Program-made: the position numbers and the translations under genes
Shown: positions 28,913 through 38,891 of the stretch, in pieces
How the letters are laid out: every line of letters starts with the position of its first letter
How positions within the stretch are numbered: the first letter of the stretch is position 1
Assembly (NCBI GenBank): GCA_023432855.1
Contig: JAEZEZ010000093.1
Span: 1 to 64,000, forward strand
Length of the DNA stretch: 64,000 nucleotides
DNA from: Pseudomonadota bacterium
GTDB lineage: Bacteria > Pseudomonadota > Alphaproteobacteria > Caulobacterales > Caulobacteraceae
Direction of reading: 5' to 3'
The notes under the pieces: generated by a model
Databases searched by the model: none
Seen by the model: the letters and a program-made list of their open reading frames with translations, nothing else
Told to the model about the DNA's origin: nothing

Positions 28913-28940
28913 AGGTAGGAGCCCATTTCGGCCCCGCAAG
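28913..28940 (-). promoter_or_regulatory. Candidate sigma-32 promoter of hsp20
   Basis: On the minus strand CTTG (28940-28937) is followed after 18 bases by CTACCT (28918-28913). This resembles the alphaproteobacterial heat-shock promoter. It would give a leader of about 130 bases, which is the length expected of a ROSE element. Confidence 0.4.
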
Positions 28941-29022
28941 AGGGTGTGCGGGCGGATTTCCGCTTGCCTGACTGTGGGGTCCGCCTAGGCTGCGCCGGCC
29001 TGTCGCTCAGGGGGAGATCCAG

Positions 29023-29892
29023 ATGAAACCAGCCATGCTTTTCGCGGCCGCGACGGCCGCCATGACGATGGTCGCCGCCACGGCCTCGGCCACTGACCTC
29101 TTCCCTGAGGCGAGCCGCGCCTCGGCGCCGGCCCACGAAGAAGACGCCGCGCTTCGGGCTGCCGTGGAATCTCCCGGGCGCTCCGCCGAGAATCGCGCCC
29201 GCGATCAATGGCGTCACCCCTATGAGAGTCTGACGTTCTGGGGCCTTCGCCCCGGGCTCACCGTGATCGAGATCGGGCCGGGCGGCGGCTGGTGGACCGA
29301 AATCTTGGCGCCCTACGCCAAGGCGACCGGCGGGACATATCTCGCGGGTCATAGCGACAGCACGAACCCCAACTTCTCCGACGCCGCCCGAAAGGCTCGG
29401 GCAGACTTCGAGGCCCGTTACGGGGTCAAGGCGATCGACTTCGGGATGGGGTCGGGTCTGGGCGCCCCCGACGGCTCGGCTGACCTCGTACTGGTGGCCC
29501 GGGCGTTCCACAACTGGTCCACGCGGGAAGGGATGACCGACCGCTTCATGGGCGAGTTCTTCCGGGTCCTGAAGCCTGGCGGAGTTCTGGCCGTGGAGCA
29601 GCATCGCGCGGCCGATGGCGCAGACGTCTCGGTGACGGGACCCAACGGGTATGTCCCCGAAAGCTACGTCATCGATGCGGCCCGGAAGGCCGGCTTCGTG
29701 CTGGACGCGCGCAGCGAGCTGAACGCAAACCCCAAGGACACGCGGGATCATCCTTTCGGTGTCTGGACCCTGCCGCCGGTCGCACGCACCTCGCCCCAGG
29801 GGCAGCCGGCCGACCCGACCTTTGACAGGACCCGTTACGACGCGATCGGCGAAAGCGACCGCATGACCCTTCGCTTCCGCAAGCCGGGCTAG
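29023..29892 (+). CDS. Exported SAM-methyltransferase-like protein, copy 1 (COG4798 type)
   Basis: A 289-residue class I methyltransferase-like protein with a Sec signal peptide (residues 1-23, cleavage after ASA). The Rossmann motif I is VIEIGPGGGWWTE at 81-93. DLVLVARAFHNW (154-165) corresponds to motif II/III, and LKPGGVLAVEQH (183-194) is the post-III strand. The C-terminal block NPKDTRDHPFGVWTLPP and IGESDRMTLRFRKP are shared almost exactly with the next gene. GGGGGAG precedes the ATG. A methyltransferase fold with an export signal is unusual because SAM is cytosolic; it may bind another ligand. It is 75 bases upstream of its paralogue. Confidence 0.83.
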   Translation: MKPAMLFAAATAAMTMVAATASATDLFPEASRASAPAHEEDAALRAAVESPGRSAENRARDQWRHPYESLTFWGLRPGLTVIEIGPGGGWWTEILAPYAKATGGTYLAGHSDSTNPNFSDAARKARADFEARYGVKAIDFGMGSGLGAPDGSADLVLVARAFHNWSTREGMTDRFMGEFFRVLKPGGVLAVEQHRAADGADVSVTGPNGYVPESYVIDAARKAGFVLDARSELNANPKDTRDHPFGVWTLPPVARTSPQGQPADPTFDRTRYDAIGESDRMTLRFRKPG

Positions 29893-29973
29893 GCTTTTGA
29901 CGCTGGCTTTGGCGCAGGCTACACGCGGGTCTTTCGGCAGAGCGGCCTGCGGGCGGGGCGCGAGAGGATGTCG

Positions 29974-30882
29974 ATGACAAAGTTCTCGTCCTGGACGTCC
30001 AGGCGGACCATGCTCGCGGGTTCGGTCGCGTTGTTCGCCGCCGGGTGCGGTCGTGGTCGAAAGAAGGACGAGGCTCCCGCCGCCCCCGCCGCGGTCGAGG
30101 AGGAGGGACCGCCCGAGGGCACGCTCGAATGGGCCGCCGCCGGGGACTGGAGGGCCTCGGACCGCGTGCGCGACAAGTGGCGACACCCGGTCGAAACCCT
30201 GAAGTTCTTCGGCCTGTCGGAGGACCAGGCGGTCGTCGATATCTGGCCGGGCGCCGGCTATTACACGGAGATCGTGGCCCCCTACCTGGCCCGAAACCGG
30301 GGGCGCTACTACGCCGCGCAGTTTGCCGTCGGAGATGGCGCTGACCCGGCCCTCACCCAGACGGTGGCGCGATACCGCGAGCACTTTGGGGGCGACCGCA
30401 CCCTATACGGGGACATCCGGTTCACTCAGTTTCCCCCCGAACCCGAAGGCGCGGTCGCGCCTGCGGGCGGCGCCGACCTGGTGCTGATGATGAACAACTT
30501 CCACACCTGGATGGCGGCGGGCCTGGCGGAGATCGCCCTTCGCGAAGCGTTCGCTGCGCTGAAACCCGGCGGGGTGCTTGGCGTCGAACAGCACCGAGAG
30601 CCCATCGGCGACGTCCAGGACCCGGCCGCGACCTCAGGGTACGTGCAGGAGGCTTACATCAAGCAGCTTGCAGCCGAGGCTGGATTCGCCTTCGTCGCCT
30701 CCAGCGAGGTCAACGCCAACCCGAAGGACACCCGGGACCATCCGTTCGGGGTCTGGACTCTGCCGCCCACCAGATTGTCCGCCCCCCGGGGTGAACCTGC
30801 GAACCCTGATTTCGATCACTCGAAGTATGATCTCATCGGGGAAAGCGACCGTATGACGCTCAAGTTCAGGAAACCCGCGTGA
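29974..30882 (+). CDS. Exported SAM-methyltransferase-like lipoprotein, copy 2
   Basis: A 302-residue paralogue of the preceding protein. The N-terminus carries a twin-arginine motif (TSRRTML, about residues 8-14) followed by a hydrophobic stretch and a lipobox FAAGC with Cys25, so a Tat-exported lipoprotein is predicted. Motif I is degenerate (VVDIWPGAGYYTE), with Trp where glycine is usual. NPKDTRDHPFGVWTLPP and IGESDRMTLKFRKP repeat the copy 1 C-terminus. The ATG at 29974 has AGAGG six bases upstream; ATG 29968 is too close to it. Its stop overlaps the next start as GTGA. Activity as a methyltransferase is doubtful. Confidence 0.82.
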   Translation: MTKFSSWTSRRTMLAGSVALFAAGCGRGRKKDEAPAAPAAVEEEGPPEGTLEWAAAGDWRASDRVRDKWRHPVETLKFFGLSEDQAVVDIWPGAGYYTEIVAPYLARNRGRYYAAQFAVGDGADPALTQTVARYREHFGGDRTLYGDIRFTQFPPEPEGAVAPAGGADLVLMMNNFHTWMAAGLAEIALREAFAALKPGGVLGVEQHREPIGDVQDPAATSGYVQEAYIKQLAAEAGFAFVASSEVNANPKDTRDHPFGVWTLPPTRLSAPRGEPANPDFDHSKYDLIGESDRMTLKFRKPA

Positions 30883-32057
30883 GCCGCATCGCTGCGTTCG
30901 CCGCCAACGCCCCGCTGATGTCCGTCCCCGGTGCGCCCGCGCCTGCGGGAGGCACGGGTGAATGGTATCGTGGCGCCGGCGGGCTGCGCCTGCGCGCCGC
31001 CTTCTGGGAGCCTCAGCTGGCTGCGGGCGCGTCCCCCCGCGGCACGGTCATCCTGTCGCCGGGCCGGACCGAGCCGATCGAGAAGTATTACGAGACGATC
31101 GCCGACTTCCAGCGTCGGGGTTTCTGTGTCCTTGCGCACGACTGGCGCGGGCAGGGGCTGTCGGCCCGGCTGCACCCTGAACGCCTGCGCGGCCACGCGC
31201 GCGCCGTCGAAGAGTTCCTCGACGATTTCTCCCGCCTTCTGGATGCCTATGAGAACCGCGCGCCCAAGCCCTGGCTTCTCGTGGGCCACTCGATGGGCGC
31301 CGCCCTGAACCTGCTGTCGCTGCAGACGGGAGAAACCCGCATCGCGGGCGCCGTGCTGGTAAGCCCGATGCTGAAGATCCGCACGGGCAAGCGGTCCCTG
31401 TGGTCCGCCCGCTTCGCTGCCCGCTGGAACGTCCGCCACGGGCGGGCTGCGGAGTACGTGCTCGACGACCCGGATGATCCCTTCGAACACACTTTCGAAC
31501 GCGACGGCCTGACCTCCGACGAAGCGCGCTACGAACGCTGGCGCGAACAGCTCTACGCCTGCCCGCACCTGGCGGTCGGCGGGGTCACCTGGGGCTGGCT
31601 CGCGTTCGGCATCGAGGTCGGCGAGCGGGCGCTGAAGCCGAAGGCGCTGAAGCGCGTGCGGGTTCCCGTTGCGATTGTCCAGGCCGGTGATGACGACCGG
31701 GTCTGGAAGACGACCAACCGTTGGGCCGCCAAGCGCATTCCCCAGGGGCGTTACACGGAGGTGATCGGCGCCAAACACGAGGTGCTGATGGAGACCGACG
31801 ACAAGCGCGCAGTCTTCCTGCTGGAGTTCGACGAACTCGCCGACGCGGTGGCTCCCCAGACGGGCAGCTCCGCCCCGGCGGCGCCGGCCGCGACGGCTGC
31901 GGCTGGGCCGGATCTGGAAGAACCCGCGGCGGATCAGGTCGCCCCGGGACGCACAGAACCAGAGGCTGCGCCGTCCATGCCTGCGGACCAGCCTGCGGGT
32001 GGATCGGCCTCCGGCTTTGAACTCCCGGCGCCTCCGGAGGAGAAGACCGGGAGCTGA
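30879..32057 (+). CDS. Alpha/beta hydrolase (lysophospholipase/monoacylglycerol lipase-like)
   Basis: A 392-residue serine hydrolase of the Hydrolase_4 type, acting on monoglycerides or lysophospholipids in related proteins. HDWRGQGLSARL is followed by the nucleophile elbow VGHSMGAALNLLS (about 142-154), then DDRVWKTTN with the acid and GAKHEVLMETD with the histidine. The last 65 residues are a Pro/Ala/Glu-rich, probably disordered tail not found in most homologues. The GTG start overlaps the upstream stop (GTGA), so it is coupled to the methyltransferase-like lipoprotein. No signal peptide is evident. Confidence 0.87.
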   Translation: MSRIAAFAANAPLMSVPGAPAPAGGTGEWYRGAGGLRLRAAFWEPQLAAGASPRGTVILSPGRTEPIEKYYETIADFQRRGFCVLAHDWRGQGLSARLHPERLRGHARAVEEFLDDFSRLLDAYENRAPKPWLLVGHSMGAALNLLSLQTGETRIAGAVLVSPMLKIRTGKRSLWSARFAARWNVRHGRAAEYVLDDPDDPFEHTFERDGLTSDEARYERWREQLYACPHLAVGGVTWGWLAFGIEVGERALKPKALKRVRVPVAIVQAGDDDRVWKTTNRWAAKRIPQGRYTEVIGAKHEVLMETDDKRAVFLLEFDELADAVAPQTGSSAPAAPAATAAAGPDLEEPAADQVAPGRTEPEAAPSMPADQPAGGSASGFELPAPPEEKTGS

Positions 32058-32153
32058 CGCCGCCGACGGAGCGGCCGATCCGCCGGGCTGAGCGCTACGG
32101 GATCCGTGCCGGGATGCGTTCGGGGAACGGATCGGACGGCCGCAACTCGCGCG

Positions 32154-32534
32154 CTACGCCGCGTCGCCCTCGGTGTTCAGCGATTTCGCGAGGTCGAGCA
32201 GGCGCCGGCGGGGACGTTCTCCGAGCTGGTAGTACGCCTGGATGAGATCCACGGTCTCCTTGCGCGAGAACATCTCGCCCCCGGCGTTGGCTTCCAGGTG
32301 AGTGCGTTCGGCCGCCTCCGCCAAGCCGTCATAGAAGTACCCGACGGGGGTCTCCAGCGCTTCGGCCAGCTGCCAGAGCCGGGCTGCGGAAATGCGGTTC
32401 GCCCCACATTCGTATTTCTGGATCTGCTGGAAGCGAATTCCGACGCAATTTGCGAGTTGCTGCTGGGTCAGCCCCAGGAGCCGGCGCCGGCGGCGCAGCC
32501 GCTTGCCAAGGTGAAGGTCGATGTCGGTCGCCAT
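32154..32534 (-). CDS. XRE-family transcriptional regulator
   Basis: A 126-residue regulator. The helix-turn-helix occupies about residues 8-65 (LGKRLRRRRRLLGLTQQQLANCVGIRFQQIQKYECGANRIS, shown here as its key segments GLTQQQLA and IQKYECG). A short C-terminal helical region, ETVDLIQAYYQLGERPRRRL, probably dimerises. The ATG at 32534 has GGGGGTAAG upstream; the longer reading would add 70 poorly conserved residues. Many alphaproteobacteria carry close homologues. Targets are unknown. Confidence 0.88.
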   Translation of the reverse strand: MATDIDLHLGKRLRRRRRLLGLTQQQLANCVGIRFQQIQKYECGANRISAARLWQLAEALETPVGYFYDGLAEAAERTHLEANAGGEMFSRKETVDLIQAYYQLGERPRRRLLDLAKSLNTEGDAA

Positions 32535-32709
32535 TGTCTTACCCCCGGTCCATCTTCTTGTCTGACCGTCCCACTGCGGGACGGCTCGCCCGGGATGCTT
32601 CAAAGCTCGTGCCGCAGTTGAATTTTGTGCACGTGACAGGGGTATGACCGACGGAAACGGGCGGCGGAGCCTGGCCCGCCGCCCTTCCCGGTTCGTCGCT
32701 CGCGCGGTG

Positions 32710-33540
32710 TCAGAGGCGCGGTTTGCCCACGCGCGGCTGCTCACGGTCGCGCTTTCGCGGCTTGGCGGCCGGCGCCTTGTCAGGTTCCGGCGACGCAGCG
32801 GCAGCGCTGTCGGCCGTGGCGGTCGTCGGTTCTTCAGCCTCCGCAGGCGCGGCCGGCGCAGCGGCGAGCTGCTCGGCGCTCCAGGTGGTCGCCAGGGCGC
32901 CCTGGCGGGTGCCGAACGCCGTGGCGGGGAGCAACTTGGTTTCGCCGCTCGACAGCCGCACCACCACTTCGGCCGATCCGTCGGCGGCCCCTGTCACGCT
33001 GACGACCTCGCCGATCTGCGCTCCGGCGGAATTCTGGAGTACAGCGCCGGCTTCGAGACGAGCCTTGCTGCTCGGTGGAGCGCCGATGGCGGGTTGAGCG
33101 GGGGTGGCGGGCGCGATCCCGGGCGTCGCCGGAGTAGCTGGCGTGGCGGGGGTGGCCGCAGGGTTGGCGCTGGCGCTGCCGCGGAACGGGGGGCGATCAT
33201 CCGTCGCATCGTCACCTGGCTGCTCGCCGGCAGGCGGATTGGCGGGGGTCGCCGGGGTGGCCGGTTCGGCCGCGGCCGGAGGTGTCGGCTGGGTCGCCGG
33301 CGCGGGCGGCGTCGCGGGTTCTGCGGGCGTGGCGGCGTTCGGATTGCTTCCCCGATAGGGGGGGCGAGCCTCGTCCTGTTCCTGCTCGCCGGCGGGAGGA
33401 TTCGCCGGCGTCGCCTCCTGCGCAGGCTGCGCCTCGGCGGTCGTTTCGGGCTCAGCCGCCGGGGCAGGCGCCTGGGCGGCGGCTGGAATGGAAATCATCA
33501 GCGCGGCGATCGCGCTGGTCGCAAGCAACTTGGGATACAT
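32710..33540 (-). CDS. Secreted Pro/Ala-rich repeat protein
   Basis: A 276-residue exported protein: signal peptide at 1-23 (MYPKLLATSAIAALMISIPA, cleavage after AAA/AQA). The region 24-155 is Pro/Ala/Thr/Glu-rich and contains two copies of TPANPPAGEQ (44-53 and 98-107). Each is followed by an acidic stretch and RPP(Y/F)RGS. A compact segment at about 160-225 (LEAGAVLQNSAGAQIGEVVS) resembles a PRC-barrel-like beta domain. The tail is Lys/Arg-rich. AAGGATC precedes the ATG at 33540. It may be a periplasmic or surface spacer protein; function unknown. Confidence 0.75.
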   Translation of the reverse strand: MYPKLLATSAIAALMISIPAAAQAPAPAAEPETTAEAQPAQEATPANPPAGEQEQDEARPPYRGSNPNAATPAEPATPPAPATQPTPPAAAEPATPATPANPPAGEQPGDDATDDRPPFRGSASANPAATPATPATPATPGIAPATPAQPAIGAPPSSKARLEAGAVLQNSAGAQIGEVVSVTGAADGSAEVVVRLSSGETKLLPATAFGTRQGALATTWSAEQLAAAPAAPAEAEEPTTATADSAAAASPEPDKAPAAKPRKRDREQPRVGKPRL

Positions 33541-33638
33541 CGACTGGATCCTTGCGCTACGGCGGACAACCGCCGGACCGCTCCCCAACCGGGACGCTTG
33601 CGAAAAGTTTCCGCCGAGCCCGCCGCGCGGGAGCCGCG

Positions 33639-35471
<1,833 letters not shown>

Positions 35472-35570
35472 GACGGGCGGCGCGGCGTACGGGCCGCGAC
35501 CTTTCGGGCTGGCGTTTACGGGAGGACGCGCGCCAATACACGACCCGGGGCGCTAGCGCCAGCGGGGCGG

Positions 35571-35813
35571 CTAGTCGGTTTCTTCTTCTTCCGCGTCGCC
35601 ATCCGGGGGACCGGGCTCGAACACGAGCAGGTCGCCGGGTTGACAGTTCAGCTCACGGCACAGCGCGTCGAGCGTGGAGAATCGCATCGCCCGCGCCTTC
35701 CCGGTCTTCAGGATGGACAAATTCGCCAGGGTGACACCGACGCGGTCGGCGAGCTCCGTCAGCGACATGCGCCGGTCGAGCAGAATGCGGTCGAGTTGGA
35801 CGCGAATGGGCAT
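35571..35813 (-). CDS. YozG-like Cro/CI helix-turn-helix regulator
   Basis: An 80-residue single-domain XRE regulator. The HTH spans about residues 15-60 (SLTELADRVGVTLANLSILKTGKARA). The C-terminal tail is acidic (DGDAEEEETD). It begins seven bases after the stop of the DUF2975 gene on the same strand. This pairing of a small YozG-like regulator with a DUF2975 membrane protein is a widespread two-gene module. The likely role is control of its own operon in response to the membrane partner. Confidence 0.88.
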   Translation of the reverse strand: MPIRVQLDRILLDRRMSLTELADRVGVTLANLSILKTGKARAMRFSTLDALCRELNCQPGDLLVFEPGPPDGDAEEEETD

Positions 35814-35820
35814 GGGGAGC

Positions 35821-36354
35821 CTAAATGGTCAATTCCGCTTCGCGGCGCAAACGCGCCCCTTCGCGGAATACTTCGGCTAGCACGAATACGACGAGGACGG
35901 AGAACCATGCCGTCAGGTCCGGCCAACCGGATGTCTCCTGGACGACGCCCGGCAGAACGGCGGCGGCGGCCATGCGGATTGCGATATTGCCCGCTTCCAG
36001 ACCGGCGAGGCCAACGCCGATGAGGCGCAGGCGGTTGACGTTGGGGGGCTGGAACGGATCGCCGGCGATCAGCGTCGCGAAGACGCGCCGCACTCGTCCG
36101 ACGATGAAGACAATGATGCCGCAATAGGCGGCGAACACGCCCAGGCCGCCGGCCAGCACCGGCTTTGTCAGGCGGATTTCCCTGATCGCGCCGTTGACCT
36201 CTGTCGTGGCGACGAGGTTCTGATCGATAGGAAACAGCAGGGCGGCGATAGCTCCGATCACCAGAGCGCCGATGACCGCCCAGAGCGCGACGTAGACGAC
36301 GTCCAGCGCAATCTTGAGAAGGCTCGATACCGAGCCTGGGCCCATAGCCCGCAT
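35821..36354 (-). CDS. DUF2975 membrane protein
   Basis: A 177-residue protein with four predicted transmembrane segments, near residues 12-42, 66-88, 108-130 and 143-162. The loop VRRVFATLIAGDPFQPPNVNRLRLIG between helices 2 and 3 is the DUF2975 signature. GGGGAG lies before the ATG at 36354. It is translated ahead of the small XRE regulator. Function is unknown; pairing with the regulator suggests it senses a membrane condition. Confidence 0.87.
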   Translation of the reverse strand: MRAMGPGSVSSLLKIALDVVYVALWAVIGALVIGAIAALLFPIDQNLVATTEVNGAIREIRLTKPVLAGGLGVFAAYCGIIVFIVGRVRRVFATLIAGDPFQPPNVNRLRLIGVGLAGLEAGNIAIRMAAAAVLPGVVQETSGWPDLTAWFSVLVVFVLAEVFREGARLRREAELTI

Positions 36355-36463
36355 CCGGTCGTCTCCCCGAGCCCCTCCTTGGCCGGTCCCTGGGTTTCGT
36401 CCCGGGTTCCCGTTTCTTCTTGGGCCCGTCGCGGGCCGGTAGTCTCTCCAGGTCCGGCGTCTT

Positions 36464-36504
36464 GTTCGCCGCCCGGGAGCCTTGCGCTCCCTAGGGCGGC
36501 GAAC
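36464..36504. other. Long stem-loop between the small membrane ORF and DUF2975
   Basis: GTTCGCCGCCC (36464-36474) pairs with GGGCGGCGAAC (36494-36504), and the inner GGGAGC/GCTCCC pairs as well. The total is 17 bp with a two-base bulge and a five-base loop. There is no T-tract on either side, so it is not a classic terminator. It could be an RNA processing or stability element. Confidence 0.6.
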
Positions 36505-36525
36505 TCGCGCCCGACCGCATCACGA

Positions 36526-36642
36526 TCAAAACGCTTGCACCAGAATGGCGACGGCCGCCAGAGGAAGGCCGGCCAGGAGGATGGCGCTGACGACGGTCAT
36601 GCCGATCTTGTCCATCCAGTTCGTTGCATTCATCGCGTTCAT
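36526..36642 (-). CDS. Small (38-residue) single-span membrane protein
   Basis: A short ORF, MNAMNATNWMDKIGMTVVSA at its start, followed by ILLAGLPLAAVAILVQAF. One hydrophobic helix covers about residues 16-37. GGAG lies seven bases before the ATG, a good initiation site. A longer in-frame reading begins at 36783 but its extra part looks non-coding. It lies upstream of DUF2975 and the XRE gene on the same strand and may belong to the same operon. No function is known; the coding call rests on the start context and the clean helix. Confidence 0.5.
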   Translation of the reverse strand: MNAMNATNWMDKIGMTVVSAILLAGLPLAAVAILVQAF

Positions 36643-37098
36643 TTTCAGTCTCCGTTTTCTTGTCCTGTGACTCGAAGGCCAGTTGTGCGCTGCAACATTA
36701 ATCCGCGGTAATTTTTTGCGGTTGCGAACGGTGCAGCTCCGTTCTTGCTGATTATCAATACGGCCTCGCCGAAAAACGATCAAGCGAATTTATCGAAAAA
36801 CGATATTAAAGTTTTGCAATGCATTAATCGCGTGTAAGGCGGCCCCGCAGATCCTTGCAGGACTTGGCTTTGCGTAACCCCGTTCCGCCAGGGTCGGCGT
36901 CGCGCGGGTCCCGCGGAGTTGCATCTGAAGGCGTCCGCCGCCCCGAACATTACTGGAATGCAATGCCTGCAAGGCTTTGGAGGCCCCCGCCGCAGGCGCC
37001 GGACAGGCCTCCGGGCTTGCCCGCAGCGGCCCCATGACGCAAACCGAGCCTCCCCACTCCGCGCCGCACCACGGGCGCGACCAGTCTGGACTGCACCC
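36643..37098. other. 456-base region without a convincing gene
   Basis: It holds an unusually AT-rich core (about 36690-36830). That core contains the CGAAAAACGAT repeats and presumably the promoter of the 38-residue ORF. The part from about 36840 to 37098 is GC-rich, with several short inverted repeats. I found no ORF with good start context or family resemblance and no recognisable structured RNA (no SRP, 6S, tmRNA or RNase P signature). An rph gene, which often precedes rdgB, is not present. Confidence 0.5.
36770..36805 (-). promoter_or_regulatory. Repeated CGAAAAACGAT motif, candidate operator
   Basis: CGAAAAACGAT occurs at 36770-36780 and again at 36794-36804, 24 bases apart. The second copy lies in the palindrome TATCGAAAAACGATA (36791-36805). 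Its spacing and position upstream of the 38-residue ORF suit an autoregulatory site for the YozG-like regulator downstream. Confidence 0.45.
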
Positions 37099-37701
37099 AT
37101 GCCGCTTTTTCTGCCCGCGGGCGCCCGCCTCGTGGCCGCCACGCACAATCCAGGCAAGGCCAGGGAAATCTCGGCGCTGCTGAACGGACGGTTCGAAGTG
37201 GCGTCAGCAGGCGATCTGGGGCTTCCCGAGCCGGAGGAGACCGAGACGACCTTCGCGGGCAATGCGCTGTTGAAGGCGCGGGCCGCTGCGGAGGCTTCGG
37301 GCCTGCCGGCCCTGGCGGACGACTCCGGCCTGTCGGTTCGAGGGCTGGGCGGGGCCCCCGGCATCTTCTCCGCGCGCTGGGCGGGTCCGGCGAAAGATTT
37401 CTCGCTGGCCATGCGCAAGGTGGAGGAGCGGCTCTACGAGATCGCGTCAGACGATCGTTTCGCCTGGTTCACCTGCGCGCTCTGCCTCGCCTGGCCTCAT
37501 GGTCCGGCCGTCGTTGTCGAGGGCAGGATCGAGGGGGAGCTCACCTTTCCGCCTCGCGGCGAGCGAGGGTTCGGCTACGACCCCATCTTTGTACCCGAGG
37601 GCGGGCGTCAGACATTCGGCGAAATGGATCCGGCCGAGAAGGACGCCATGAGTCATCGCGCCCGCGCTTTCGCAATGCTCCGGAAAGCTCTTCTTGACTG
37701 A
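37099..37701 (+). CDS. rdgB: XTP/dITP diphosphatase (RdgB/HAM1)
   Basis: A 200-residue house-cleaning pyrophosphatase hydrolysing non-canonical purine triphosphates. [18 protein letters not shown] (about 12-29) is the substrate-binding motif, [17 protein letters not shown] the metal/active-site block, and [16 protein letters not shown] and [10 protein letters not shown] the C-terminal hallmarks. The ATG at 37099 matches family starts; a longer reading upstream is not conserved. It overlaps the hemW start by eight bases. Confidence 0.95.
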   Translation: MPLFLPAGARLVAATHNPGKAREISALLNGRFEVASAGDLGLPEPEETETTFAGNALLKARAAAEASGLPALADDSGLSVRGLGGAPGIFSARWAGPAKDFSLAMRKVEERLYEIASDDRFAWFTCALCLAWPHGPAVVVEGRIEGELTFPPRGERGFGYDPIFVPEGGRQTFGEMDPAEKDAMSHRARAFAMLRKALLD

Positions 37702-38845
37702 GGCCGCCCCCATCGCGGTCTACGTCCACTGGCCCTACTGCGCACGCATCTGCCCCTATTGCGACTTCAATGTCGTGCGGGACCGGACACGGACAGACGA
37801 GCAGGCGGCGCTTGTGCGCGCCATAAGGAGGGACATCGAGAGTCAGGCTGAAAAACTCGGCCCCAGACGACTGGTTTCGGTCTTCTTCGGCGGCGGCACG
37901 CCATCGCTCATGGAGCCGGACGCGGTCGCGGGAATCGTCGAAACCGCCGCGCGGCTCTTTCCCTCCAAGGCCCCCGTCGAAGTCACGCTGGAAGCAAATC
38001 CGACCGATGCAGAAGCTGCGCGGTTCGCAGGCTTCGCCGAGGCGGGGGTGCAGCGGCTGTCCCTGGGCGTCCAGGCGCTCGACGACGCCTCGCTCGCCTT
38101 CCTCGGCCGCAATCACTCAGCGGCCGAGGCGCGGCGGGCCGCCGAAATCGCCGCGCGCCTGTTTCCGCGGCTGTCGGTGGACCTGATCTATGCGCGGCCT
38201 GGACAGTCGCCCGGGCAGTGGGCAGCTGAACTGGAGGAAGCGATCGGCCTGGGCGCCGAGCATGTGTCGCCCTATCAGCTGACGATCGAACCCGGGACCG
38301 CCTTCGATCGCGCGGTGAACAGAGGTCGGTTCCGTCCACCGGACGGCGAACTCGCGGCGGATCTCTACGACACGACCCAGGCTGTGCTCACGCGCGCAGG
38401 CTTCGACGCCTATGAGGTCTCCAACCACGCGAAGGGGGAGGCCGCGCGCTCCGCCCACAATCTCGCGATCTGGCGCGGCTGCGAATACCTCGGCGCGGGC
38501 CCAGGAGCTCACGGCCGGCTTGAGCTGTGCTCCGGCCGGGTTGCGACCCGCGCCGCGGCTGCGATCGGGGACTACGTATCCCGCGTGGATCAGACGGGGC
38601 TTGGGTGGGAGGCCGCCGAAACGCTCGATCCGCGCGCGGCCGCGGAAGAACGGCTCCTGCTCGGCTTGCGCATAGACGAGGGTGTGCCGTTTGCCGAGGT
38701 GGGCCAACTGGGTCTCGCGCCGGGGTCTGCGGTCGTCGCGATGCTCGGCGACGCCGGCCTTGTCGAGGTCCGTGGGGACCGGCTGGCGGCGACGCCGGCG
38801 GGCCGTCTTGTTCTCGACCGGGTGATCGCCGAGCTGGCGACCTGA
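37694..38845 (+). CDS. hemW: Radical SAM heme chaperone HemW
   Basis: A 383-residue radical SAM protein related to HemN. It binds heme and a [4Fe-4S] cluster and inserts heme into respiratory enzymes. [18 protein letters not shown] carries the CxxxCxxC cluster motif near residues 15-22. GGGTPSLM and the later LGVQALDD are family blocks. The start is TTG at 37694, overlapping the rdgB stop, which implies coupled translation. Annotation as coproporphyrinogen oxidase is a frequent error for this family: the HemN-specific N-terminal extension is missing. Confidence 0.93.
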   Translation: MTEAAPIAVYVHWPYCARICPYCDFNVVRDRTRTDEQAALVRAIRRDIESQAEKLGPRRLVSVFFGGGTPSLMEPDAVAGIVETAARLFPSKAPVEVTLEANPTDAEAARFAGFAEAGVQRLSLGVQALDDASLAFLGRNHSAAEARRAAEIAARLFPRLSVDLIYARPGQSPGQWAAELEEAIGLGAEHVSPYQLTIEPGTAFDRAVNRGRFRPPDGELAADLYDTTQAVLTRAGFDAYEVSNHAKGEAARSAHNLAIWRGCEYLGAGPGAHGRLELCSGRVATRAAAAIGDYVSRVDQTGLGWEAAETLDPRAAAEERLLLGLRIDEGVPFAEVGQLGLAPGSAVVAMLGDAGLVEVRGDRLAATPAGRLVLDRVIAELAT

Positions 38846-38891
38846 GCGCGGCGGCTTGCCAGTCGCGCCCTGGCGTCTGAGAAGAGGCCTC

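Noticed and set aside
36840..37098. A structured RNA gene upstream of rdgB
   Set aside because: Several short hairpins are possible in GC-rich DNA, but no conserved RNA core was recognised.
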